Shown piece after piece: positions 1-8,408 of a DNA stretch of 32,131 bases. Made by a program: the position numbers and the translations under genes. The notes beneath the pieces are model-generated. The model saw nothing but the letters and a program-made list of their open reading frames with translations. It ran no database searches and was not told where the DNA came from. Positions within the stretch are counted from its first letter, which is position 1; each line of letters opens with the position of its first letter. Source of the DNA: Zetaproteobacteria bacterium (lineage in GTDB: Bacteria; Bdellovibrionota_B; Oligoflexia; Oligoflexales; Bog-1112); contig JAPPOJ010000223.1 of assembly GCA_028817975.1 (NCBI GenBank), forward strand, positions 1 through 32,131, in the 5' to 3' direction.

Positions 1-35
1 GCCTTTGCTACTTTATAAGGACCTTTATGATGTAG

Positions 36-812
36 CTCGTTGAATCTGTCAAACCAAAACTTGATAGGAAGGGCCTTTTTGTTTCTCAAGTACGCGCACT
101 CAAAAATCTTTATCAATTCGACTTAAGTTCCATTACTTCGCAGCTTGTTGACAAAGGGCCTAAACTTAGCCCTGAGCAGATTTGGCCTCTTAAAAAACAC
201 TTTGGTCGCTTTCAGATAGAAGAGGCACGTAAGTTAGAAATAGAATTTCGTAATTTCATGGCTCTCTCCATTATGTATCCGGATAAGGTCATAGCTCCAA
301 GTGGCCCTGTGGACATGTATTGGCATTTCCTCATTCTTAACACCAGAGTGTATAAAAGATTTAGTCTGAATGTCTACGGGAGTCGTTGTCAGTATCAAGA
401 GAACCTACTAAAAGTACCAGATCCGCAGAGAACATATGATGTTTTTGAGTCTTGGAATTACTTTAAGCCTCAGAACCATAAAAAGGCAAAAAATCTCAAG
501 GCACTTGACTGCTATGATCTCTCTACAGTGACTTTAAGGTTTGTAGATGAAGGGAGATTTTTTGCCCCAGAGCAGAAGTACCCTATCATTGCCCATTTGG
601 GGAAGCATGACCTAGAAACATCTATTATGTTGGAAAATGAGTTTCGTAAGTTTATTGCCCTGATGATTATTTCTGATCAAGAAAAATGGGCGTTGAGTGG
701 GCCTGTGGATATGTATTGACATTTTCTTATCCTGAATGTCGATATTTATAATCATTTTTGTAATCAAGTGTTTGGCGGTTTTCGTCACCACCCCTTTGGA
801 CAGGAGGTATAA
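36..812 (+). pseudogene. Tandem-duplicated glycine-rich-domain-containing-protein-like (GRDP, PF07173-like) gene, disrupted
   Basis: Frame 3 encodes two alignable copies: LKNLYQFDLSSITSQLVDKGPKLSPEQ...EFRNFMALSIMYPDKVIAPSGPVDMYWHFLILNTRVYKRF and LKALDCYDLSTVTLRFVDEGRFFAPEQ...EFRKFIALMIISDQEKWALSGPVDMY*HFLILNVDIYNHFCNQVFGGFRHHPF. TAG at 33-35, no ATG/GTG/TTG before 258, TGA at 717-719 where copy 1 has Trp, then TAA at 810-812. Confidence 0.65.
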
Positions 813-1066
813 TGATGAGTGAATTTTTGCATATCACTGCGAATGATGACAACCGTGCTGAGTTAAGGCACTACTACGGCGAGACACTGAAGTTGTACAA
901 AAAGCACTTTGGTGATCCCGACAGTCGTATATGGACTGATATGGTCACGACTTGTGGAGACTCTTATAGTGGGGCTATGCCGATGAAAAAGGATAGTTGG
1001 GCCAAACCAGATCCTTTTCAAGGAGATGAGGATTACCATGCAAAAAGTGATGCCAGCTCTCCGTAA
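812..1066 (+). CDS. Short ORF resembling the C-terminal tail of a GRDP-like domain
   Basis: ORF begins at ATG overlapping the upstream stop (TAATG) with a strong SD (AGGAGG). The segment YGETLKLYKKHFGDPDSRIW resembles the Y..TL..Y...FG..P..IW tail of GRDP-like proteins. Confidence 0.45.
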   Translation: MMSEFLHITANDDNRAELRHYYGETLKLYKKHFGDPDSRIWTDMVTTCGDSYSGAMPMKKDSWAKPDPFQGDEDYHAKSDASSP

Positions 1067-2366
1067 AGAATATAAGCAAGGGGGATGCTCTTCCTACTGG
1101 AAGATAGTCCTGCCACTTTTTGTCACCATGGGAGTTAACAGACTTATGCAGGTCATTGACCTGTTGATGGTCAAAGACTTTGGCCACTCTGCTGTGGGTG
1201 CCTTTGCGGTTCCCTCTCATATTATGTTTATTGACTCGACTGTTGCTTTCTCCATCGTTCCTCTTCTTCTGAAGTCACTTGCAGCAAAAGAAAGTTATCG
1301 TCAAGATTTTGAGCGTTATCTCCAGTTTTCGATCTTTGGTGGCTTATTTCTTTGTATTCTGTCGACTCCCCTATATTGGCTATGGGCAAATGTGGCTATA
1401 GAAGATCTTCAGACTGTGGTTTACGCCAAACAAGCCATATTGGTGCGTAGCCTTTTTATACCTATTAGGCTCTCGCAACTCGTTACCTCAATGACATTAC
1501 ATGCTATGGGAGCCGGGCGCCATGCCGTTACCATTGCATGCCTTCTGCTCTTTTTAAATGTACCCGCGAATGTTTTTTTTAGGGACTTACTTGATACTGG
1601 TTTTGTAGGAGTTTTTCTGGCGACAGAGGCTTTAACCTGCTTGCATCTTGTTTTAAATTTGATCTTCATAACAAAAAGCCATTTTAATCCTCGCTTTCAA
1701 TCTCTTTTCACGCATCCCTTTGCGATTCTGAGGAATGTGACAAGTCTTTTTTGGGAGGCCAAGCATGAGTCTTTACGTCTTCTAAGTAGTAAAATATTTG
1801 CTTTAGTGAGTATCTCGCTGGTGGTTTACTTTTCTAAATGGCTGCCGCTGAATCTGTTGCCTCTTTTTTCTTTTGTGATTTCCTTTGAAGCCTTGCTACT
1901 CATTCCTGTACTTGCAAATACTAGAGCAACGACGATTTATTTGAAGAAGTTTGGCTATGACCAAAGTTTGAAAAGGAGCTTTTTTTGGCTAGGAGGTCTG
2001 GGGGTCTTGTTGACATTCATGTTTGTGGGGATAGACCGCTGGATATTCCATTTTTTTCTGGGTGAACTTGGTGAAGTCGCACTTCGTTGGTTACGTGGTT
2101 GGGTGTGGTTACTCCCCCTGTACCTTCCCTTGAGCTTTTTATGTGGGATGCTTGTGGGAAAAGCCGCTGCCGAAGCCAGGCTTCAAGAATCAAACTATGC
2201 CGAGAATGTGAGTACCTGGTGTGTGACAGCACCCGTTTTCTTACTTGGTCTTTTACTTCACAATCCATGGCTAGTATGGGGTAGCTTTACTCTTGGTAAA
2301 ATAACAAATGTGTTGTTGCTGCAGCGCCTGCATCCCTTACTCTCAGTCCTAAACCACGCCAGGTAG
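1038..2366 (+). CDS. MATE-like / polysaccharide-flippase-like integral membrane protein
   Basis: ORF 1026-2366; start at 1038 has SD AAGGAG. About 12 hydrophobic segments and a MATE-like N terminus (LFVTMGVNRLMQVIDLLMVKDFGHSAVGAFAV). Confidence 0.6.
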   Translation: MQKVMPALRKEYKQGGCSSYWKIVLPLFVTMGVNRLMQVIDLLMVKDFGHSAVGAFAVPSHIMFIDSTVAFSIVPLLLKSLAAKESYRQDFERYLQFSIFGGLFLCILSTPLYWLWANVAIEDLQTVVYAKQAILVRSLFIPIRLSQLVTSMTLHAMGAGRHAVTIACLLLFLNVPANVFFRDLLDTGFVGVFLATEALTCLHLVLNLIFITKSHFNPRFQSLFTHPFAILRNVTSLFWEAKHESLRLLSSKIFALVSISLVVYFSKWLPLNLLPLFSFVISFEALLLIPVLANTRATTIYLKKFGYDQSLKRSFFWLGGLGVLLTFMFVGIDRWIFHFFLGELGEVALRWLRGWVWLLPLYLPLSFLCGMLVGKAAAEARLQESNYAENVSTWCVTAPVFLLGLLLHNPWLVWGSFTLGKITNVLLLQRLHPLLSVLNHAR

Positions 2367-2426
2367 CCACTGCATTTCTCTCCTTATATTAAAATATGAA
2401 TACCTAAATAATAGGAGGATTGTTCT

Positions 2427-3218
2427 ATGAGTGTTGAAATGCATGATGTGAGTCAAGAACAAAAGAGTCGAATGTTAACTATGATGTTGGACAAACAACG
2501 GACCTCTTTAATTCAAAGAACATCAGAGGCACTTACAGAGCAAAATTTAGAATATCAAAGGAATATGGAATCCATTGTAGGCCTTGCTCTTGAGGAAGGT
2601 GCGCAAAGCTCGCCTCTTACGGAAATATTAAAATCCTCTTGGGGAAGAACCTTTTTGGATCATGCCAAGAAAATATATGATGATGAGAAGGACCCCCTCA
2701 AGGATTACTATTGGGCCAATATTTTACGCTTCCAATTAGCATCACCTGGAGCTTTTCATATCCGTACATTAGACGTTTTTGCTCAGATGAGTTCGGAGGA
2801 TGTGAAACTATTAGAAGAGATCAGCCCATACTGTAGTGTTTCTGGTGACATAATATACTGCAATCACGATTTTCCAATCAGTCGCAGTAAATCTCTATAT
2901 TTATCTGAAATGGGTATTTTGCATCCGTATGGGGGGTGGCCGTCTGTGAGTTGGTGCTTTAAAATTCGTAAGTCATCGGCAACAAAGTTTGAGTATCACA
3001 ATGGATGCTTAAGTATAAAAATGAAGAAAGGCAAAGATGATAAAGATAAAGACAAGTATGCTTTGCCTTATGAGTCTATTTATACTCATGAGCTTACCAC
3101 AGCTGGTCGTCAACTTTTATCTTTGTTCCCCAAGGAGCTGGATTTAAAATACCTAGATAAAGTGAAAAAACACTATAAGGGCTGTCAGTTCAGATTTGTA
3201 AAAGATAATCTCAATTAA
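2427..3218 (+). CDS. DUF2806-like protein
   Basis: 263 aa; TAGGAGG SD before ATG. Pattern W..FLDHAKKIYDDE...YYWANILRFQLASPGAFHIRTLDVFAQMSSEDVKLLEEISPY and C-terminal ELTTAGRQLLSLF match the DUF2806 layout. Confidence 0.65.
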   Translation: MSVEMHDVSQEQKSRMLTMMLDKQRTSLIQRTSEALTEQNLEYQRNMESIVGLALEEGAQSSPLTEILKSSWGRTFLDHAKKIYDDEKDPLKDYYWANILRFQLASPGAFHIRTLDVFAQMSSEDVKLLEEISPYCSVSGDIIYCNHDFPISRSKSLYLSEMGILHPYGGWPSVSWCFKIRKSSATKFEYHNGCLSIKMKKGKDDKDKDKYALPYESIYTHELTTAGRQLLSLFPKELDLKYLDKVKKHYKGCQFRFVKDNLN

Positions 3219-3477
3219 ATCAGGATGTATTTGCATCGAATCAAAGATATCGCGACACGTGTCTGGAGTTTAACTTACAGCAAGTTGTGATCAAGGCTCG
3301 TCCCAGTGTAGCTATGGGCACTCCTCCACAGGGTCTCACCACCATTTATACGAACCCCACAAGCTTTTTCCCTCTTTTATGTTGACAATAGAAGGGGTGA
3401 CGTGGTGCGCTGGCGTGCGACGTGGAGGGTGCTGTGCGCCCTGTGTTTGTCTCTTTCGTTTAGTGTGGAGTTGTAAG

Positions 3478-4278
3478 ATGACCTTGACGAAGCTGAAAGT
3501 GTTGATCAGTAATGACGATGGTGTCCATGCCCCAGGCATTCAAGCCTTGGCCCAAGCGGTGGCGGAGGTGGCTGATGTCTATGTGGTGGCGCCGTCGCGT
3601 GAGCGTTCCGGACAAAGCCATAGTGTGACCACCACGCGTCCGTTGCGGATCGTGGAGTTGGACGCTCCGGGTAAGATCCAGTGCATGCTGGAGGTGGATG
3701 GCAAGCCGGCGGATTGTGTCAAGTTTGCAGTGACGTCGATGCCCGGATTTAAACCCGATCTGGTGATCTCGGGGATTAACCGGGGTGGCAATATGGCCGA
3801 AGATACCTTGTACTCGGGTACGGTGGGGGCCGCGCTCGAAGCCACGTTGTATGGCTATCCCTCCATGGCGTTTTCTCTGCATCATTTCGAAACCTGGCAT
3901 TTAGACACCCAAATGTACACGGAGGCTGCCAAAAGTGCCCTGCAACTGGTCGAGCTGTTTGCGCGCCGGCCCTGGGGAGTCCAGGAAGAGGGGTTGAAGT
4001 GCTTGAATGTGAACATTCCTGCGATCCCTTTTGTGGATGTTAAAGGGGTGCGTCACGCCGATGTGGGCAAGCGTTTTTTCCAGGAGTGCTTTGTCAAGAA
4101 GACCGATCCGCGTGGGGCGGATTATTACTGGCTGGACTTTGGCCCCCACTCTTTTGACACGGAGATGACTGCTGAAGTCAACTTAGTGCGTGCAGGGTAT
4201 GTTGCCGTGACGCCGTTGCGTCCTTCCTTGCAAGACCATGCACGGCAAGCGACGCTCGAACAGTGGCTCACTCCCTAA
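3478..4278 (+). CDS. surE: 5'-nucleotidase SurE
   Basis: LISNDDGVHAPGIQALA, VVAPSRERSGQSHSVT and SGINRGGNMAEDTLYSGTVGAALEA are SurE signatures; start placed at 3478 (MTLTKLKVLISNDDG). Confidence 0.95.
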   Translation: MTLTKLKVLISNDDGVHAPGIQALAQAVAEVADVYVVAPSRERSGQSHSVTTTRPLRIVELDAPGKIQCMLEVDGKPADCVKFAVTSMPGFKPDLVISGINRGGNMAEDTLYSGTVGAALEATLYGYPSMAFSLHHFETWHLDTQMYTEAAKSALQLVELFARRPWGVQEEGLKCLNVNIPAIPFVDVKGVRHADVGKRFFQECFVKKTDPRGADYYWLDFGPHSFDTEMTAEVNLVRAGYVAVTPLRPSLQDHARQATLEQWLTP

Positions 4279-4453
4279 ATGCACTATGGTGCGCTCCTAC
4301 CTCCTGCAGCCCTTGCTGTGGTTAAGTTTGAATGTGGGTGGCAAACGTGGTAGTATTTTCCCTCAAATTCGTCTTATATTGTTGTCTTAGCCGCCCGAAT
4401 GAGCTGGGGGTGTGCGGTGTGGGAAATACTTAATCTGCGTGAGTGTGGAAGCT

Positions 4454-6370
4454 ATGATATCTGCTAAGTTGCAAAAAGCATGTCGGGGGTGGCTGTTCTC
4501 CCTGAGTTGGGTGTGTCTGATTTCATCGGCCTTGGCTCGGGAAGACACGTCACGGGTCAGCACCCTTGCGGATAGTGTGCAACAAATACAGTCACCTGCG
4601 TCAGGCCAGGAGAAGCCTACACCGTTACGGCCGCCCACCCAGGATGAACTCCCTGTGCCGGGGGTGGACCGGGAAGTTTACCCGCGTTTATACAGCGAGG
4701 ATGGCGAAGTCCTGCCTGTCGCGGACTATAATTTTGTCACCCGCAGTGAGAGTGAGAAAAAAGCCCTTGCTTCCTTTGAACGTATCTACACCACGCTCAT
4801 GATTCAAAATGAAGTCTTCTATGACTTTGATCTGGTGGAAATGTTGGCTGCAAGTGAGTCGGGCTCTGCCACCCATGCGGAGCTGCTCCAGCAGGTCGAA
4901 ACACAATTCTATGAAATGCATCATGGTTTGATGGCGGAACTACAGGCGATGACGTCGCCGCAGTTTTTTGTCGATCGGTTGGTGTTTGGGGTGGCTGGAT
5001 TAGCCATGGCGGTGACCACTATTGGGGCGCCGTTGTGGTACGGAGTGCTGGGGGTGCGCAATTGGCTGCGGCGTAAGCCGGCACAGTCGCCCGAAGCGGA
5101 CGCTGCAAGTATTGCAGCGTCTGAGATGGGGGAAGTCACCGAAGCTCCGCGTGGCACACGGCCCGCATCGAGTTGGTTTACTTCCCTGTGGGGAGGAGGA
5201 GGCGCTATCTTGGGTCTCGGGTCGATGTTTGGGATTTCGAAATCGCTGTTTGATGGGATTCAAGAGCGGCGCGAACTCAAGAAAATTATCCAGGACCCAC
5301 GCAGCGTGGCGATGGTAAGTCGCTTTGCGCTGATGCCTGAGTTTAAGCAGTACTTGAGCTTTCGTCACTATCTGCGTAAAAAAATCGTGGCCAAGCTGGA
5401 TGCTCAGTTGGTGGAGGCGTGGAAAGCAGCGGAAGGAGGGGTCGATCATAGTCCGCACAGTCCGGTGAAGATTTTCAAGAAGACCCTCGCCGTGGCAGCG
5501 GATTTGCCCCATGTGCGCCACCGGGCCTACTTTAAAGAAGCGGACCTCCGTCGCAGGTTGGCACGGCATAAAGTGGACTTAAAAGAAGCTTTGGTGGACT
5601 TTGCCTTTGCTGAGTTTACCCGCAATCGTATCTTGCTTTCGGGGCAAGGACCGTTGAGCTTCAGTTTCCCGGCTTACTTTGTGGGGTCTCCCGGAACCGG
5701 TAAAACCTATGCGGTGAAGCAGTTGGCGGAGTCGTTGCAGATGCCGTTTAGCACCGTGGATTTGGATGGAGCGACGGTGGCCAGTATTGAGGGGTCGGCG
5801 AAAGAACCCGGCAAGCTTTTGGAGGCGATCATTTCTCGTGGTCCGGATGAGAAGGGGCCGAATACCAAGAGTCGTATTCTGTTTATGGATGAGTTTGATC
5901 GCTTGCTGACCGCAGGCACGGAGTCGTCGCGGACGCTCTTAGCACACATTTTGAAAATCTTTGATCCTGGGGTGCGCGCGTTTTATAGCCCCTTCTTAGG
6001 GGATATGGTGGACCTGCCGGACTCGATTATTTTGGCGGGTAACTTTGAGATTTCGCGTCTGGTGGATGAGCGATTTGATGCTTTGGGATCACGCTTGAAT
6101 GTGATAAGCTTTGAGGGTTTTGAGCGCGAGAGTGTGAGAAAAGTAATCTTTGAAGATCTGATTCCAGACTATTTGGAACGCGCTTCAAAGGTACGTGGCG
6201 GATATCTGGCATTGAAAGAACTGCATCCGCAAGATGCCAAGCTTATCCACGACTATATTGATCGCTCGGATGATCGTGGTCTGCGTTCGGCGCAGAAATA
6301 TGCCAAGCGGATCGTCGATCGTGCCATCAAGCAAGTCTATCAGTCGCGCTCAAGGGTTCCTGCCAAATAA
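4454..6370 (+). CDS. Membrane-associated AAA+ ATPase with N-terminal signal-peptide-like segment
   Basis: Walker A GSPGTGKT, Walker B ILFMDEFD, sensor-1-like ILAGN; N terminus MISAKLQKACRGWLFSLSWVCLISSALA; hydrophobic segments FGVAGLAMAVTTIGAPLWYGVLG and GGGGAILGLGSMFGISKSLF. Confidence 0.85.
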   Translation: MISAKLQKACRGWLFSLSWVCLISSALAREDTSRVSTLADSVQQIQSPASGQEKPTPLRPPTQDELPVPGVDREVYPRLYSEDGEVLPVADYNFVTRSESEKKALASFERIYTTLMIQNEVFYDFDLVEMLAASESGSATHAELLQQVETQFYEMHHGLMAELQAMTSPQFFVDRLVFGVAGLAMAVTTIGAPLWYGVLGVRNWLRRKPAQSPEADAASIAASEMGEVTEAPRGTRPASSWFTSLWGGGGAILGLGSMFGISKSLFDGIQERRELKKIIQDPRSVAMVSRFALMPEFKQYLSFRHYLRKKIVAKLDAQLVEAWKAAEGGVDHSPHSPVKIFKKTLAVAADLPHVRHRAYFKEADLRRRLARHKVDLKEALVDFAFAEFTRNRILLSGQGPLSFSFPAYFVGSPGTGKTYAVKQLAESLQMPFSTVDLDGATVASIEGSAKEPGKLLEAIISRGPDEKGPNTKSRILFMDEFDRLLTAGTESSRTLLAHILKIFDPGVRAFYSPFLGDMVDLPDSIILAGNFEISRLVDERFDALGSRLNVISFEGFERESVRKVIFEDLIPDYLERASKVRGGYLALKELHPQDAKLIHDYIDRSDDRGLRSAQKYAKRIVDRAIKQVYQSRSRVPAK

Positions 6371-6491
6371 CAGCGAAGTTCCAATACGCAGTACAGAACA
6401 GTTTCCGTCCTTTGTTGCAAGTTGGCAACGTGTTTGGCCTTTCGGGTATGGGGCGTGCCAGCACGCCATTCACAAATCATGGAGAAAAAAA

Positions 6492-6923
6492 ATGAGTTTT
6501 ATGAGCGTAGCATATGCAGATCAGGCGGTCGAAGCCGCCGGACAGGCTGTGGAAGCAGCGGGACAAGCGGTCGAGGCGGCAGGGCAAACGGCAGCCGCAC
6601 AGCCGTCGCTGATTGAGTCGATGATTCCGATGTTGATCTTGTTCGGGATCTTTTACTTTTTGATGATTCGTCCGCAGGCGAAAAAAGCCAAGGACCATGC
6701 CGACCTGCTCTCGGCACTCAAGCCTGGCGACGAGGTGATTACCTCGGGTGGGATTATTGGACGTGTGCGCAGTGTACAGGAAGCCTTTGTCACCATTGAT
6801 GCGGGCGGCAGCCACCTCAAGATTGTCAAAGAGCACATTTCCCGTAACACCCAGGAGCTGGTCTCTTCGGCGAAGGCGGCTAAGTCGGCGAAAGCGGGCG
6901 CCAAAGCCAAAAGCAATGCATAG
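6492..6923 (+). CDS. yajC: Preprotein translocase subunit YajC
   Basis: LIESMIPMLILFGIFYFLMIRPQAKKAKDHADLLSALKPGDEVITSGGIIGRV is the YajC core; SD GGAGAAAAAAA precedes ATG 6492. Confidence 0.95.
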   Translation: MSFMSVAYADQAVEAAGQAVEAAGQAVEAAGQTAAAQPSLIESMIPMLILFGIFYFLMIRPQAKKAKDHADLLSALKPGDEVITSGGIIGRVRSVQEAFVTIDAGGSHLKIVKEHISRNTQELVSSAKAAKSAKAGAKAKSNA

Positions 6924-6986
6924 CATATAATAAATGCAGGACGCAAAGAGAGAGGGGTGCGCTTGCGCGTGCATGGAGGAGTGCAG

Positions 6987-8012
6987 ATGAAAGATGTCTT
7001 GACCTATGTGTTAGGCTTCCTGCTCAGCCTGAGCTGCTGTGCTTCGCTAAGCTGGGCGCGAGTTCCAGATGAGGTCGAAAGTCAAGGAGGGCATGCTCTT
7101 GGTTTTGGCAATGCCGGAGCGGTGGCTTCGAGTGGGATTTCTTCGGTGCGTGCCAACCCGGCGATGCTCGCGGTAGAAAAGCAATATACCGTACACGCGG
7201 GCTATCACTGGCCGAGTTCGGGGAGAGACTTTTATCAGCTCGGCGTGGTGGACTCCAAGACCTCTCCGGTGGCTGCAGGAGTAAGCTATACCGAAGGGGT
7301 GGCTTCTTTCTCGACGCAGGGCTTGCCGGGTGCCCCATCCTCTGCGGAACAAGAACAAATCTTACTTGACTCTCCAATTGAGCGCCGTGCTTCCTTAGGC
7401 TTTGCCATGCCGCTCGAATACTTTGCCTTGGGCATTGGGGGGGAGTTTGTGGAAGGCTTTCCTCCGGTGGCCTTTGAACGTTGGCAGGGCTTAGAAGAGG
7501 TGCCGAAGCAACGCGGTATTGGCGTCCATCTCGGCGCAGCAGGGCTGGTGACCAAGATGATTCGCTTTGGGGTCTCGGCGGAAAACTTAAACCAATCGAC
7601 CATGATGGACTTGGCTCCCACCGTCTACCGCGGCTCGGTGGCCGTGATTCTGATGGGCGGTTCGGTGACTCTGCACGTGGATGTGCATCGCCGTGAACGT
7701 GTGGCGCAAGAGCTTGAATACCAGCGGCAGCAAATCGCTTTGGCCACTGCCGAGGCACCCTATCAAGGCCCGGATATGAGTAGGCCTGAAGACATGGCCA
7801 CCGGGTCATTCTCCGTGCGCATGTACGACATGTTCATGCTTCTTGGAGGCTATGCTCATGAGTTGCATGGGGAGCATCCCCGCCGCAGTCTTTCAGGAGG
7901 CTTGGCCCTGGTCAATCAAATGGTTTCCCTTTCCTACATGGCCTCGCGGCCTTACTTGGCGGATGCCAAGTCCCATCACGCGGTCAATCTCGCCATTCAG
8001 ATGAATATGTAG
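6987..8012 (+). CDS. Exported outer-membrane beta-barrel-like protein
   Basis: Signal peptide MKDVLTYVLGFLLSLSCCASLSWA; GGHALGFGNAGAVASSGISSVRANPAMLA plus alternating-residue strands; SD GGAGG. Confidence 0.6.
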   Translation: MKDVLTYVLGFLLSLSCCASLSWARVPDEVESQGGHALGFGNAGAVASSGISSVRANPAMLAVEKQYTVHAGYHWPSSGRDFYQLGVVDSKTSPVAAGVSYTEGVASFSTQGLPGAPSSAEQEQILLDSPIERRASLGFAMPLEYFALGIGGEFVEGFPPVAFERWQGLEEVPKQRGIGVHLGAAGLVTKMIRFGVSAENLNQSTMMDLAPTVYRGSVAVILMGGSVTLHVDVHRRERVAQELEYQRQQIALATAEAPYQGPDMSRPEDMATGSFSVRMYDMFMLLGGYAHELHGEHPRRSLSGGLALVNQMVSLSYMASRPYLADAKSHHAVNLAIQMNM

Positions 8013-8227
8013 GGTGATTCAAAATTTAAGAGATACCCGGAAAAATGCGCCCAGTGAGGGGGTCCGCATCTCTCGTGGTGTTGCCGGTCTTTCCCTCTGC
8101 ACGATTTTGTGGATCGCCTGATCCGGTGTAGGCTTAAAGGTGGTAAGCTGGCGCCCTGTGGTACGTCCGTTGCACCTAGCGAGCGAGAAGGAGGAATCGA
8201 ACTCATTCGGACACGACAATAGTGCGT

Positions 8228-8304
8228 GAGTGGAATTGCGGAGAACACCTTTTCTAATATCTTTTTCCGGAGATAAAAAGGCGTCCTCCTTGCCGATTCC
8301 ACTC
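8228..8304. repeat. 77-nt imperfect palindrome (long hairpin potential) between the OMP and primase genes
   Basis: Outer arms GAGTGGAAT (8228-8236) / ATTCCACTC (8296-8304) are perfect; inner arms ACACCTTTT / AAAAGGCGT and CTTTTT / AAAAAG also pair. Confidence 0.75.
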
Positions 8305-8408
8305 CCATCATAACAAGACTTCCTTCCAGAGCAAAACTAGAGATCTACGGAATGTGGTCAGCTATTGTCCAAACGCTAAAAATCATCTATTTACAAGGAG
8401 TTTGGAAG

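Noticed and set aside
7024-7809. 261-aa minus-strand ORF (also 5000-5569, 20244-20735, 17097-17555 and 13183-13725)
   Set aside because: These are antisense to well-supported plus-strand genes. Their compositions are Pro/Arg/Ser/His-rich with no domain signal, typical of shadow ORFs.
8194-8207. GGAGGAATCGAAC resembling a reverse-strand T-loop of tRNA or tmRNA
   Set aside because: The flanking bases do not form a T-stem, and no acceptor stem, CCA or tag-peptide reading frame was found.
8228-8304. Integron attC site
   Set aside because: The palindrome lacks recognisable RYYYAAC/GTTRRRY boundary boxes and there is no integrase in the window.
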